Translations under genes and position numbers: made by a program | The notes under the pieces: generated by a model | Database searches by the model: none | What the model was told of the DNA's origin: nothing | The model's input: only the letters and a program-made list of their open reading frames with translations | In this document: positions 1 through 7,950 of the stretch, piece by piece | Layout of the letters: each line of letters starts with the position of its first letter | How positions within the stretch are numbered: position 1 is the first letter of the stretch | Source: Haliea sp040221975 | Lineage (GTDB): Bacteria; Pseudomonadota; Gammaproteobacteria; Pseudomonadales; Halieaceae | DNA length: 64,000 nucleotides | Direction of reading: 5' to 3' | NCBI GenBank assembly: GCA_040221975.1 | Contig: JAVJWR010000031.1 | Span: forward strand, 186,001 to 250,000

Positions 1-1
1 G

Positions 2-343
2 AGTGAGGGCGGCCGCTTTACCCTGGTCTACCTGGCCGCGCCCGGGGACGTGGAGCGTGCCAGCGCTGAGAGCAGCCCGCTGTTGGAGATCACCTGGAAC
101 TGGGATCCGGAGGAATACAGCGGCGGGCGCAATTTCGGCCACCTGGCCTACCGGGTCGAGGACATCTACGCCACCTGCCAGCGCCTGCTGGATGCCGGCG
201 TCACCATCAACCGTCCTCCCCGGGACGGTCACATGGCTTTCATCCGCTCACCAGACGGCATCTCCATTGAGCTGCTGCAGGCGGGTGGCTCGCTGCCGCC
301 CCGGGAGCCCTGGGCATCAATGGCGAATACCGGCAGCTGGTAG
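2..343 (+). CDS. gloA: Lactoylglutathione lyase (glyoxalase I), C-terminal part
   Basis: The reading frame is open from the window edge, so the gene is truncated at its 5' end and about 113 residues remain. Visible glyoxalase/VOC features are the run LVYLAAPGD, the metal-ligand region NFGHLAYRVEDIYATC, and the closing strand IRSPDGISIELLQ, whose glutamate is a typical metal ligand. The family converts the methylglyoxal-glutathione hemithioacetal to S-lactoylglutathione in the cytoplasm. The tail after the last strand, ending ANTGSW, is short and ordinary. It ends 22 bp before the convergent amidotransferase gene. Assignment to glyoxalase I rather than another VOC dioxygenase rests on the full match of this C-terminal half to the glyoxalase I pattern. 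Confidence 0.85.
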   Translation, partial: SEGGRFTLVYLAAPGDVERASAESSPLLEITWNWDPEEYSGGRNFGHLAYRVEDIYATCQRLLDAGVTINRPPRDGHMAFIRSPDGISIELLQAGGSLPPREPWASMANTGSW

Positions 344-365
344 CCGGTCTTGTCGGTGGGCCGCC

Positions 366-1070
366 TCAGGCCTTGAGAAACGCCAGAATCCAGCGCCCGA
401 TACGCTCACTCTCCGGAGCCTCCGCCAGGGAATCCATCCCGGCCACGTAGGTGGGCTCGCCGATGATCTCGCGGCGGAACTCCATGATTTCGCGGGAATA
501 ACCGGGCACGAATTCCGGGTGCCCCTGGAATGTAAGTATGTGCTCACCAATCTGCACAACTGCATTCTCGCAAAAATCACTGCTGGCCAGAACCTCAGCG
601 CCCGGCGCATTGCTGACCACCTGATCCTGATGACTCACCAGGATGGCAAACTCCGCTTCGCCCTGATCGTGCCAGTGAGGTCGGCGCGTGAAGCGATGCC
701 GGTGCAGTCCCACACCCCAGCCTTTCGGGGATTTGCCGGTCTCGCCACCCAGGGCATGAGCCACCAGCTGGTGGCCGAAGCAGATCCCGACCAGCTTCTT
801 CCGGCGCCGGTCCAGTTCCCGCACAAACTCCATCAGGGTCGCGATCCAGGGCTTGTCATCGTAGACGCTGCTCTTGCTGCCGGTGATCAGGTAGGCGTCG
901 ACCTCATCAATGTCACGCGGGTACTCGCCCTGCTCTACATCGTAGACAACGAACTCCAGGGACGGGTCCAGCCGACCCAGCAGGGCGATGAACATGTCTG
1001 GATACTCGCCGAACTCCGGCACCCACTCCGTTCGTACCGCATCCGTCTTGAGAATACCCAGTTTCACCAA
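366..1070 (-). CDS. Class I glutamine amidotransferase (GMP-synthase-like) protein
   Basis: A 234-residue stand-alone GATase1 domain. The nucleophile elbow GICFGHQ puts the catalytic cysteine at about residue 97. The motif FQGHPEF supplies the His (about 184) and Glu (about 186) of the triad. An ITGSKSSVYD loop near residue 63 resembles the oxyanion strand of this family. Such proteins hydrolyse glutamine or related gamma-glutamyl amides. Without a fused synthetase domain the real substrate is unknown; gamma-glutamylpolyamine or gamma-glutamyl peptide hydrolysis are possibilities. It is transcribed away from the Pho-box operon and is not obviously in an operon itself. Confidence 0.8.
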   Translation of the reverse strand: MVKLGILKTDAVRTEWVPEFGEYPDMFIALLGRLDPSLEFVVYDVEQGEYPRDIDEVDAYLITGSKSSVYDDKPWIATLMEFVRELDRRRKKLVGICFGHQLVAHALGGETGKSPKGWGVGLHRHRFTRRPHWHDQGEAEFAILVSHQDQVVSNAPGAEVLASSDFCENAVVQIGEHILTFQGHPEFVPGYSREIMEFRREIIGEPTYVAGMDSLAEAPESERIGRWILAFLKA

Positions 1071-1191
1071 TAGCCCCCGGTTTCACACCAGCTCTAAATC
1101 GAGCATGGTAGGCAAGCCACCCGGGGCTGTCCATACCACCTTTGGGAGATGCCGCCCGGACAGGGCCACCCGGCCAGGGCCGCCCCGGGTT

Positions 1192-1231
1192 TTGTCATCA
1201 AACTGACATGCCGCTGTCATGATACTGCCAT
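1192..1231 (+). promoter_or_regulatory. Pho box: four tandem 7-bp half-sites at 11-bp spacing
   Basis: Four direct repeats of the PhoB half-site CTGTCAT occur in perfect 11-bp phase: TTGTCAT at 1192, CTGACAT at 1203, CTGTCAT at 1214 and CTGCCAT at 1225. The 4-bp spacers are CAAA, GCCG and GATA. This is the 7+4+7 architecture of PhoB binding sites, doubled. Two -10-like hexamers lie at PhoB-type spacing: GATACT (1221-1226) after the first pair and GAGAAT (1242-1247) after the second. It sits 23 bp before the phosphatase start, so phosphate-starvation induction of the phosphatase-glycosyltransferase unit is the natural reading. No binding has been shown. Confidence 0.8.
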
Positions 1232-1254
1232 GCAAGCTCTCGAGAATGGCAACC

Positions 1255-1782
1255 ATGAAGATGCTCCACGCCATCCACAGGCTCGACCTGCAGCTACTGG
1301 CCCGCATATTCTCCCAGGGCGAGCGGCGGATGGTTCGCCCTCTGGCACGCGCACTTTCCCGCTCCGGCGACGGCTACCTGCACCTGCTGGTTCCGCTGCT
1401 CATGGTACTGCTGGCGGTCGAAGACGCCGCCCGCTTTGCCGGCCTGCTGGCACTGGCGCTGCTACTTGAACGCGGGCTGTACTGGAGCCTGAAGAACAGC
1501 CTGAAACGGCGCCGACCGCAGGAGGCCGTGCCCGGTTTCCGCAGCCTGGTGACGGCTGCCGACCAATTCAGTTTCCCCTCTGGCCACAGCTCCGCCGCGT
1601 TCCTGCTGGCAACCGCGCTCGCCGTGGTCTACGGCGGCCCGGTGGTGGCCATGTTCCTGTGGGCCAGCAGCGTTGCCCTGTCACGGATACTGCTGGGGGT
1701 CCACTTCCCGGGTGACACCGTCGCCGGGGCGATCATGGGCAGCAGCAGCGCCCTGTTCTGTGCCGGCCTGCTGGGCCTGTAG
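1255..1782 (+). CDS. PAP2-family membrane phosphatase (lipid phosphatase)
   Basis: About 175 residues with all three PAP2 signature motifs. KX6RP is at K80/R87-P88, PSGH at 108-111 with the catalytic-site His 111, and SRX5HX3D at S143-R144, H150 and D154. Hydrophobic stretches around residues 42-73, 115-140 and 157-175 indicate an integral inner-membrane protein with a periplasm-facing active site. The family dephosphorylates phosphatidate, undecaprenyl or phosphatidylglycerol phosphates. ATG 1255 was chosen because in-frame upstream ATGs fall inside or next to the Pho box. The glycosyltransferase ATG follows its TAG directly. With the Pho box upstream, release of diacylglycerol from phosphatidate during phosphate starvation is a reasonable inference. 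Confidence 0.82.
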   Translation: MKMLHAIHRLDLQLLARIFSQGERRMVRPLARALSRSGDGYLHLLVPLLMVLLAVEDAARFAGLLALALLLERGLYWSLKNSLKRRRPQEAVPGFRSLVTAADQFSFPSGHSSAAFLLATALAVVYGGPVVAMFLWASSVALSRILLGVHFPGDTVAGAIMGSSSALFCAGLLGL

Positions 1783-2919
1783 ATGAAGATACTGTACGGG
1801 GTACAAGCGACCGGCAACGGCCATATCAGCCGCGCCCGGGCGCTGGCGGAGGCCTTCCGCAACCACGATGTCGATGTCACCTGGCTGTTTTCCGGCCGTG
1901 AGCGCAGCCAGCTGTTCGACATGACGCCGTTTGGTGATTTCCGCCACTGCCGGGGCCTGACGTTCGCCACCCGGGCTGGCTCGGTTCGCTACTGGCGCAC
2001 CTTGCGCCAGAACCACCTGCCACAGTTCCTGCGCGATGTCAGGGCGCTGCCGCTGGCCGGGTTCGATCTGGTCGTCACCGACTTCGAACCGGTGACGGCC
2101 TGGGCCGGGCGCCGGGCCGGGGTGTCGACGATCGGTATCGGCCATCAGTATGCCTTCGGCCCCAATACCCCGATCGCGGGAGGACCCTGGTTGGCGCGGC
2201 AGATCATGAGCCGGTTCGCACCCGTGGACCGGCCCGTGGGGCTGCACTGGCACCCCTACAACGACAATGTCCTGCCGCCCATTCTGGATCTGCCGGCGCA
2301 GCGTGGTGACGCCGGCGACCATGTGCTGGTGTACCTGCCCTTCGAAGATGCGGCGGCGGTCAGCGCCCTGCTGTAACAGTTCCCCGCAATCCAGTTCCGG
2401 CTTTACGGCCCGGGCCTGGGTGCCACCGAGCACGGCAATGTCAGCCTGCACCCCACCAGCGTCGAGGCCTTCAAGCGCGATCTTGCCCGCTGTTCCGGCG
2501 TGATCTGCAACAGCGGCTTCGAACTGATCAGTGAGTGCCTGCAATGGCGCAAGCCGGTACTCACCAAGCCTCTCACGGGACAGATGGAGCAGCTTTCCAA
2601 TGCCCTGGCCCTGGCTCAGCTGGGCCACGCCACGGTTGTGCCGCGGCTGGATACCGAGTCTCTCGGACCCTGGCTGCTGCAGAGACCGGCGCCGCCAGCG
2701 CTGCGGTTTGCGGATGTGGCCGATGCCCTGGCGGGATGGCTGGCGGCAGGAGCGCACACAGAGATCGGGACACTGCAGCAACAACTGTGGCGGGATACTG
2801 CGCGCAACACCGAAGCGCACACAGGCGCTCCGATCCGGCCAGCCCGCATGGTGACCAGCCCGTCGTGGCCTCCGCAACGGCAGCGGGTGGAGTTGGGCAA
2901 TATGGCCGGCATGGGGTAG
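1783..2919 (+). pseudogene. MJ1255/VC2487-type glycosyltransferase interrupted by in-frame TAA
   Basis: The first 197 codons start MKILYGVQATGNGHISRA, a GT-B N-terminal nucleotide-sugar transferase fold with the G-N-G-H glycine loop. Codon 198 is TAA (2374-2376). The same frame then continues without a shift through typical C-terminal GT-B sequence: GPGLG, SGVICNSGFELISE, the acceptor KPVLTKPLTGQMEQ. It ends at TAG 2917-2919. A single base change from CAA would restore an uninterrupted protein of about 378 residues. It is therefore either a nonsense-mutated pseudogene or a base error in this sequence. The gene abuts the PAP2 phosphatase and shares its Pho box; a glycolipid-forming role on diacylglycerol is inferred. 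TAA rules out selenocysteine recoding. Confidence 0.78.
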
Positions 2920-2952
2920 CCTGTTGCCTCCAACCACGGAGGCACCACCATC

Positions 2953-5193
2953 TTGTTGTCCCTCGTTTTACTGTTGCTGCTCGCCAGCGAAGCCCGTGCC
3001 GACCAGTTTGTCGGCAGCGAGCGCTGTGCCGACTGTCATCGGGCAGAACACCAGCTGTGGCAGAACTCGCACCATGACCTGGCCATGCAGGAGCCCGCAG
3101 CTGACACGGTACTCGGTGATTTCGACGGCGCCACCTTCACCCGCCGCGGGGTAACCACCACCTTCTCCCGGGACGGCGACGATTTCATCGTCCACACCGC
3201 CGGCGAGGACGGTACCCTGCAGGACTTCCCGGTGCGCTACGTCTTTGGTGTCGAGCCCCTGCAACAGTACCTGCTGCCGCTGTCGCGCGGCCGCCTGCAG
3301 GCCTTCGATATCGCCTGGGACACACGGCCAGCGGAGGACGGCGGCCAGCGCTGGTTCCATCTCAATCCAGAGGAGGTGACCGACCACAGCGACCCCCTGC
3401 ACTGGACCGGCCCTTACATGAACTGGAATACCCGTTGCGCCGAGTGCCACAGCACCAACCTGGACAAGCGTTATGACGCCGGCAGTCACAGCTTTGATAC
3501 CCGCTTCAGCGCGGTCGACGTCGGCTGCGAGGCCTGTCATGGTCCCGGCGAGCGACACCTGCAACGGGTGCAGCCAAATCGCGCCGACGCCGGGGACAAC
3601 AGCGGCTTCCCGACTGCGCTGGCCCAGCGCGGCGACTGGGTCTTCGCCGAGCAGGGGGCCATTGCCCGGCGCACGACACCGCTGGCGTCCAATGCCCAGA
3701 TCGACAGCTGTGGCCGTTGCCACTCCCGGCGCGGCAATCTCGGCGCCTACCACTACGGCAAGCCCCTGCTGGATACCCACCGCCTGGCCCTGCCCGAGGA
3801 GCCGCTGTACTACCACGATGGCCAGATCCGGGACGAGGTCTTTGTCTATGGCTCCTTTATCCAGAGCCGCATGCATCAGGCCGGGGTGGTCTGCAGCAAC
3901 TGTCACGAGCCCCACAGCCTGCAGCTGCGAGCACCGGGCAACGGCGCCTGCGCCCAGTGTCACAAGGCGGAGGTGTACGATCAGCCGGAACACCATCACC
4001 ACCCTGCGGACTCCCCGGGCGCAGAATGCGCCAACTGCCACATGCCGGCGACGACCTACATGGTGGTCGATCCGCGCCGGGATCACAGCATGCGTATCCC
4101 GCGGCCGGATCTCAGCGTGGTCATGGGTGTACCCAATGCCTGCAACCAGTGCCACCAGGACCGGGATGCACAGTGGGCGCTGGATGCAACCCGCAGCTGG
4201 GGCGTGCGCTTCAGCTCCACCGCAGAGCATCCGGCGCGCGCCCTGCAGCAACTGACGGCGGGCAACCGGGCCGCCGTGCCACAGCTACAGGACCTGGTGC
4301 GGAACTCCGGGACCGCGCCGGTGCTGCGGGCCACGGCGCTGGCGGCGATCGGGCGCGCGGGCGAACTTCCACCCACCGATATCCTCCTCGACCTGTTGCA
4401 CGGGTCCGATCCATTACTGCGCATGGGCGCCGTGCGCAGCCTGGCGGGGCTCCCGCTGGGGCGCCGCTACCAGATCCTGCAACCGCTGATCTCCGACAGC
4501 GTGACCAGTGTGCGCATGGCCGTCGCCGAGGCGCTGGCGCAGGTGCCGCTGGATCAGCTCGACGAGGGCGCTGAGGCCCTGCGGGCACTGTTTGCGGAAT
4601 ACGTCACCATCCAGCGACAACACGCGGACATGCCCGGTGTACAACTGCAACTGGGTCTGTTCCTGCTCAACCGGGGCGACCTGCCGGCGGCGGAGCGTGC
4701 CTATCGGGAGGCGCTCTACCTGAATCCCCAGCTGCTGCCGGCGCGGCTGAACCTGGCCGACCTGTTGCGTAGTCTGCAGCGGGAGGATGAGGCCAGGGAG
4801 GAGCTGCAGGCCGCACTGGCCACGGCGCCGGACAGCGGCGCGGCACTGCATGCTCTCGGGCTGCTGGAAACCCGCGCGGGCAACCGTCAGCAGGGCCTTG
4901 CCTATCTGGGGCAGGCAGCGGCGCTGGAACAGCAGGGCGTGCGCCATCGATACGTCTATGCCATCGCCCTGCACGACAAGGGCGAGCCACGGGCCGCACT
5001 CAGCCAGCTGCAGGCCATCCAGCGCCAGGTACCCGGGGACGAACAGGTGCTGGTGGCTTTGGTGAACTACAGCGAAGAACTGGGGGAACGGGAGCAGGCC
5101 CTGGACTGGGCCCGTGAACTGCTGCGAACGGCACCGGGCAACCCCGCTTACCGGGCACTGCTCCGGCGGCTGGCGGGGGGCACCCGCCCCTAG
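2953..5193 (+). CDS. Octahaem c-type cytochrome with HEAT and TPR repeats
   Basis: A 746-residue secreted protein. The start is TTG 2953, with GGAGG at 2938-2942 ten bases upstream and no in-frame ATG nearby. A short signal peptide (hydrophobic run, cut near ARA-DQ) is followed by eight CXXCH haem sites at residues about 25, 162, 192, 253, 314, 333, 359 and 397. Residues about 420-530 look like HEAT repeats and about 550-740 are clear TPRs (for example LPAAERAYREALYLNP). The cytochrome part resembles the cytochrome c554/c-prime class seen in nitrogen and sulfur redox proteins. The electron donor and substrate are unknown. It lies 33 bp after the broken glycosyltransferase and may share its transcript. 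Confidence 0.85.
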   Translation: MLSLVLLLLLASEARADQFVGSERCADCHRAEHQLWQNSHHDLAMQEPAADTVLGDFDGATFTRRGVTTTFSRDGDDFIVHTAGEDGTLQDFPVRYVFGVEPLQQYLLPLSRGRLQAFDIAWDTRPAEDGGQRWFHLNPEEVTDHSDPLHWTGPYMNWNTRCAECHSTNLDKRYDAGSHSFDTRFSAVDVGCEACHGPGERHLQRVQPNRADAGDNSGFPTALAQRGDWVFAEQGAIARRTTPLASNAQIDSCGRCHSRRGNLGAYHYGKPLLDTHRLALPEEPLYYHDGQIRDEVFVYGSFIQSRMHQAGVVCSNCHEPHSLQLRAPGNGACAQCHKAEVYDQPEHHHHPADSPGAECANCHMPATTYMVVDPRRDHSMRIPRPDLSVVMGVPNACNQCHQDRDAQWALDATRSWGVRFSSTAEHPARALQQLTAGNRAAVPQLQDLVRNSGTAPVLRATALAAIGRAGELPPTDILLDLLHGSDPLLRMGAVRSLAGLPLGRRYQILQPLISDSVTSVRMAVAEALAQVPLDQLDEGAEALRALFAEYVTIQRQHADMPGVQLQLGLFLLNRGDLPAAERAYREALYLNPQLLPARLNLADLLRSLQREDEAREELQAALATAPDSGAALHALGLLETRAGNRQQGLAYLGQAAALEQQGVRHRYVYAIALHDKGEPRAALSQLQAIQRQVPGDEQVLVALVNYSEELGEREQALDWARELLRTAPGNPAYRALLRRLAGGTRP

Positions 5194-5209
5194 CCCCTAA
5201 AGGGCGGAA

Positions 5210-5806
5210 TCAGGATTCCGCGGGCACGAATATCAGGTGGAAGGTGACCGGTACCGCGGTACTGATCGCGTTGAGGCCAGCCACTTCCCGCAGGGCCTCT
5301 ACGCCCGCCCCGAGGCCAAAACTACCGGCATTGACCACGACCGGTCGGGCGCTGATCACCCGCAGCAGGCTGCCCTCGCCGCCGCTGACCAGCACCGGCA
5401 CCGACAAAGTGGCCTGCTGGCCGTGCAGGGACAACACGACTTCGATATCCGTGGTCACCACACCGCCGTCCGCGACTACCGCCAGGATCGCCGGATCCAC
5501 CTGGCTGTGGACGTTGGCGGCAGGGAAATCCATGGTCCGGAACAGCAGTTCGCGCATGCGTTCATTGCGAATCGGGATCAGGGTCTCGACGCTGTCGAGG
5601 TCTATGCCGATCTGCACTTTACCTTCGCTGCCGATAAAGCCGACCATCTCGGTGAAGTGATGACTCTCGGCCACCGCGTCGTTCTTGATCGACAGGAAGT
5701 CCAGGCTGGACCGGCTGTTATCCAGCTCCCACTGCTGGGCCTGAGCCGAGGCCGCGGCCGCGAGCAGGACACACAAGCCCATCAGTTTGGTCAGTTTCAA
5801 CATCAT
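5210..5806 (-). CDS. YceI-family periplasmic protein
   Basis: A 198-residue precursor with a classical signal peptide (MMLKLTKLMGLCVLLAAAAS, cleavage after AQA). The mature protein begins with the YceI signature WELDNSRSSLDFLSIKN, followed by a lipocalin-like beta pattern with SSLDF, TLIPIRNERM and the closing strand VPVTFHLIF. YceI proteins bind polyisoprenoids or amphiphilic lipids in the periplasm; the ligand here is unknown. It is convergent with the octahaem cytochrome gene (16 bp between stops). Its upstream region up to the gnd stop (5807-5881) is AT-richer than the surroundings and should hold its promoter, but I see no clean sigma-70 pair. Confidence 0.82.
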   Translation of the reverse strand: MMLKLTKLMGLCVLLAAAASAQAQQWELDNSRSSLDFLSIKNDAVAESHHFTEMVGFIGSEGKVQIGIDLDSVETLIPIRNERMRELLFRTMDFPAANVHSQVDPAILAVVADGGVVTTDIEVVLSLHGQQATLSVPVLVSGGEGSLLRVISARPVVVNAGSFGLGAGVEALREVAGLNAISTAVPVTFHLIFVPAES

Positions 5807-5881
5807 CGCAATTTCTCCATCGGCAAAGTGAACAGTTGGACCGCACTATAGTAAGGTTTGTGTGCAAATGCTGAAAATGGT

Positions 5882-7348
5882 TCAGGACAGTTTGCGGGCA
5901 GCTATCCAGTCGGTGTGGAACATCTCGCCGCGCGGCCTGTCACTGCGCTCGTAGGTATGGGCACCGAAATAATCCCGTTGCGCCTGCAGCAGGTTCGCCG
6001 GCAGGCACGCGCTGCGGTAGCCGTCGTACCAGGCAAGGGCCGAGGCGAAGGCCGGCGCCGGCAGACCCAGTTCCACCGCAGTCATCACCGCGCGCCGCCA
6101 GGCCGGCTGCGCGTCGACGACGGCACTGCGGAAGAAGTCGTCCAGCAGCAGGTTGTCCAGCCCCGGTTCGCGCCGGAACGCATCGGCGATATCCTCCAGG
6201 AATACTGAACGGATGATACAGCCGCCCCGCCACAACATGGCAATACCGGCATTGTCCAGATCCCAGCCAAACTCCGTCGCCGCCGTATCCAGCTGGACGA
6301 AGCCCTGGGCATAGCTCACCAGCTTGGAGGCGTACAAGGCATGACGCACGTCGCTGATGAACTGCGCGCGATCGCCAGCAAACGTGGTTCCCGGGCCCGG
6401 CAGCACTTTGCTGGCGCGCACCCGCGCATCCTTTTGCGCCGACAGGCAACGGGCGAACACCGCCTCGGTAATCAGGGTTGTGGGCACGCCCAGGTCCAGG
6501 GCATGCTGGCTCATCAGCTTGCCGGTGCCCTTCTGGGCCGCGGTGTCGAGGATCCGGTCCAGCAGGAAGTCGCCGGTTTCGGGGTCCCTGACGGTAAAGA
6601 TATCGCGGGTGATTTCAATCAGGTAGCTGGCCAGCTCGCCCTCGTTCCAGTCCCGGAACACGGTGTAGAGCTCCTCGTTGCCAAGACCGGCGCCCTCGCG
6701 CAGCAGGAAATACGCTTCGCAGATCAACTGCATGTCGCCGTACTCGATACCGTTGTGCACCATCTTCACGTAGTGGCCGGCGCCGTCCTGCCCGACCCAC
6801 TTGCAGCAGGGAATGTCGCTCCCGGCACCCACCTTGGCGGCGATGGCCTGGAAAATGTTGCGCACCGCCGGCCAGGCATCCGTGTGACCACCGGGCATGA
6901 TCGAGGGCCCCTTGAGCGCACCCTCCTCACCGCCGGACACCCCGGCTCCGATGAAGCCGAGACCGGCCTTGCGCAGGGCAGCGGAACGCCGGTTGCTATC
7001 GCGGTAGTCGCTGTTGCCGCCGTCGATAATGATGTCGCCGGGCTCCAGCAGCGCCTGCAGGTCGGCAATCACCGCGTCCACCGCCGCACCTGCCTTGACC
7101 ATCAGCATCACCCGCCGCGGCCGCTGCAGCGAAGCGACGAACTCCTGCAGTGAACTGTGGCCCTGTATGCGGCCCGCGCTGCCCTGCCAGACCTTGTCCT
7201 CCGGCTCGGCTTCAAGACCGTCAATAAAGCTGCGGGTGGTAGCGGCAGTGCGGTTGTAGACCGCAACCGAAAAGCCGTGGTTGGCCATGTTCAGGACCAG
7301 GTTCTGGCCCATGACCGCTAGGCCGATCAGGCCGATATCGTTGTGCAT
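5882..7348 (-). CDS. gnd: 6-phosphogluconate dehydrogenase, decarboxylating
   Basis: A 488-residue protein of full family length. The N-terminus MHNDIGLIGLAVMGQNLVLN carries the Rossmann GxAxxG site, with NRT at the NADP phosphate position. IIDGGNSDYRDS, GVSGGEEGALKGPSIMPGG and the catalytic KMVHNGIEYGDMQ are all present, and the C-terminus has the AQRDYFGAHTYER pattern. It oxidatively decarboxylates 6-phosphogluconate to ribulose 5-phosphate with NADPH formation in the pentose phosphate pathway. ATG 7348 is chosen over the longer frame because it starts the conserved sequence and has an AGGAG ribosome site about ten bases upstream. No zwf or pgl neighbour is present. Confidence 0.96.
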   Translation of the reverse strand: MHNDIGLIGLAVMGQNLVLNMANHGFSVAVYNRTAATTRSFIDGLEAEPEDKVWQGSAGRIQGHSSLQEFVASLQRPRRVMLMVKAGAAVDAVIADLQALLEPGDIIIDGGNSDYRDSNRRSAALRKAGLGFIGAGVSGGEEGALKGPSIMPGGHTDAWPAVRNIFQAIAAKVGAGSDIPCCKWVGQDGAGHYVKMVHNGIEYGDMQLICEAYFLLREGAGLGNEELYTVFRDWNEGELASYLIEITRDIFTVRDPETGDFLLDRILDTAAQKGTGKLMSQHALDLGVPTTLITEAVFARCLSAQKDARVRASKVLPGPGTTFAGDRAQFISDVRHALYASKLVSYAQGFVQLDTAATEFGWDLDNAGIAMLWRGGCIIRSVFLEDIADAFRREPGLDNLLLDDFFRSAVVDAQPAWRRAVMTAVELGLPAPAFASALAWYDGYRSACLPANLLQAQRDYFGAHTYERSDRPRGEMFHTDWIAARKLS

Positions 7349-7514
7349 GTGCTGGCTCCTGGATCCGGGGGTCCTTCGAGGGTCCGCGATGGCTATGGCA
7401 AGGGATTGATCCCGACCGCTTGCGTTAACATGGCAGATCGGACCGGATAGAACAATATCACGATAGTCCGGTACCGGGTCACCGGCTCGCGGCGTGACCT
7501 CACAGCGCACCCCG

Positions 7515-7552
7515 CAATGTGCATAAAGAACAGATATGTACTACATTGTGCA
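7515..7552 (+). promoter_or_regulatory. Possible autoregulatory operator of the Xre-RES operon
   Basis: Twenty-seven bases before the antitoxin ATG is the exact inverted repeat ATGTA-C-TACAT (7536-7546). It is flanked by two direct copies of TGTGCA (7518-7523 and 7547-7552). Antitoxins of this class usually bind such symmetric sites in their own promoter; that this site is used here is inference. Confidence 0.35.
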
Positions 7553-7578
7553 AAAGTGACATGAAGAAGGAAATCGCA

Positions 7579-7950
7579 ATGAGCACCGCAACCCAACCCT
7601 CGCCACAAGCCGGCCAGGTCCTGGCCAAGGCCGTCCTGCGGGCAGCGCGGCAGCTGGGCCTGAGCCAGGCCGAGCTGGGCGCAGTAGTGGGTTTGCACCG
7701 CACCGGCATCAGTCGCCTCAAGCACAACGGCAGCCTGGCCCCGGACAGCAAGCAGGGCGAGCTGGCCCTGCTGCTGATACGCCTGGCGCGGGCCCTGTTT
7801 GCGCTGGCGGGCGGGGACGAAGAGTGGATCCGCCACTTCATGCACAGCCCCAACCAGGTCACCGGCGGGGTGCCCGCCGATCAGGTGCAGAGTGTCCAGG
7901 GCCTGATTGACGTGCTGCGCTTCGTCGACGGCATTCGCGGCAAGCTGTGA
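7579..7950 (+). CDS. Xre/MbcA/ParS-type antitoxin (DUF2384)
   Basis: A 123-residue protein with an Xre-like helix-turn-helix at about residues 15-50 (GLSQAELGAVVGLHRTGISR). A C-terminal toxin-binding DUF2384 region at about 65-123 (WIRHFMHSPN, then GLIDVLRFVDGIRG) is typical of antitoxins paired with RES toxins. The ATG at 7579 is preferred over the in-frame ATG 7561 because AAGGAA lies at good spacing before it. Its TGA overlaps the GTG start of the toxin gene by four bases, so the two are translationally coupled. It should neutralise the toxin and, with it, repress the operon. Confidence 0.9.
   Translation: MSTATQPSPQAGQVLAKAVLRAARQLGLSQAELGAVVGLHRTGISRLKHNGSLAPDSKQGELALLLIRLARALFALAGGDEEWIRHFMHSPNQVTGGVPADQVQSVQGLIDVLRFVDGIRGKL

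Noticed and set aside
2374..2376. Recoding of the in-frame stop in the glycosyltransferase
   Set aside because: The codon is TAA, not TGA or TAG, and no recoding hairpin is evident; a nonsense change or base error is simpler.
2968..4251. 427-codon minus-strand ORF over the octahaem cytochrome
   Set aside because: The sense strand carries eight haem motifs; the antisense product is alanine/valine-rich noise.
5205..5220. Inverted repeat CGGAATC/GATTCCG as terminator between the cytochrome and yceI
   Set aside because: The centre is only two bases and the arm lies inside the yceI coding end with no T-run, so hairpin formation as a terminator is doubtful.
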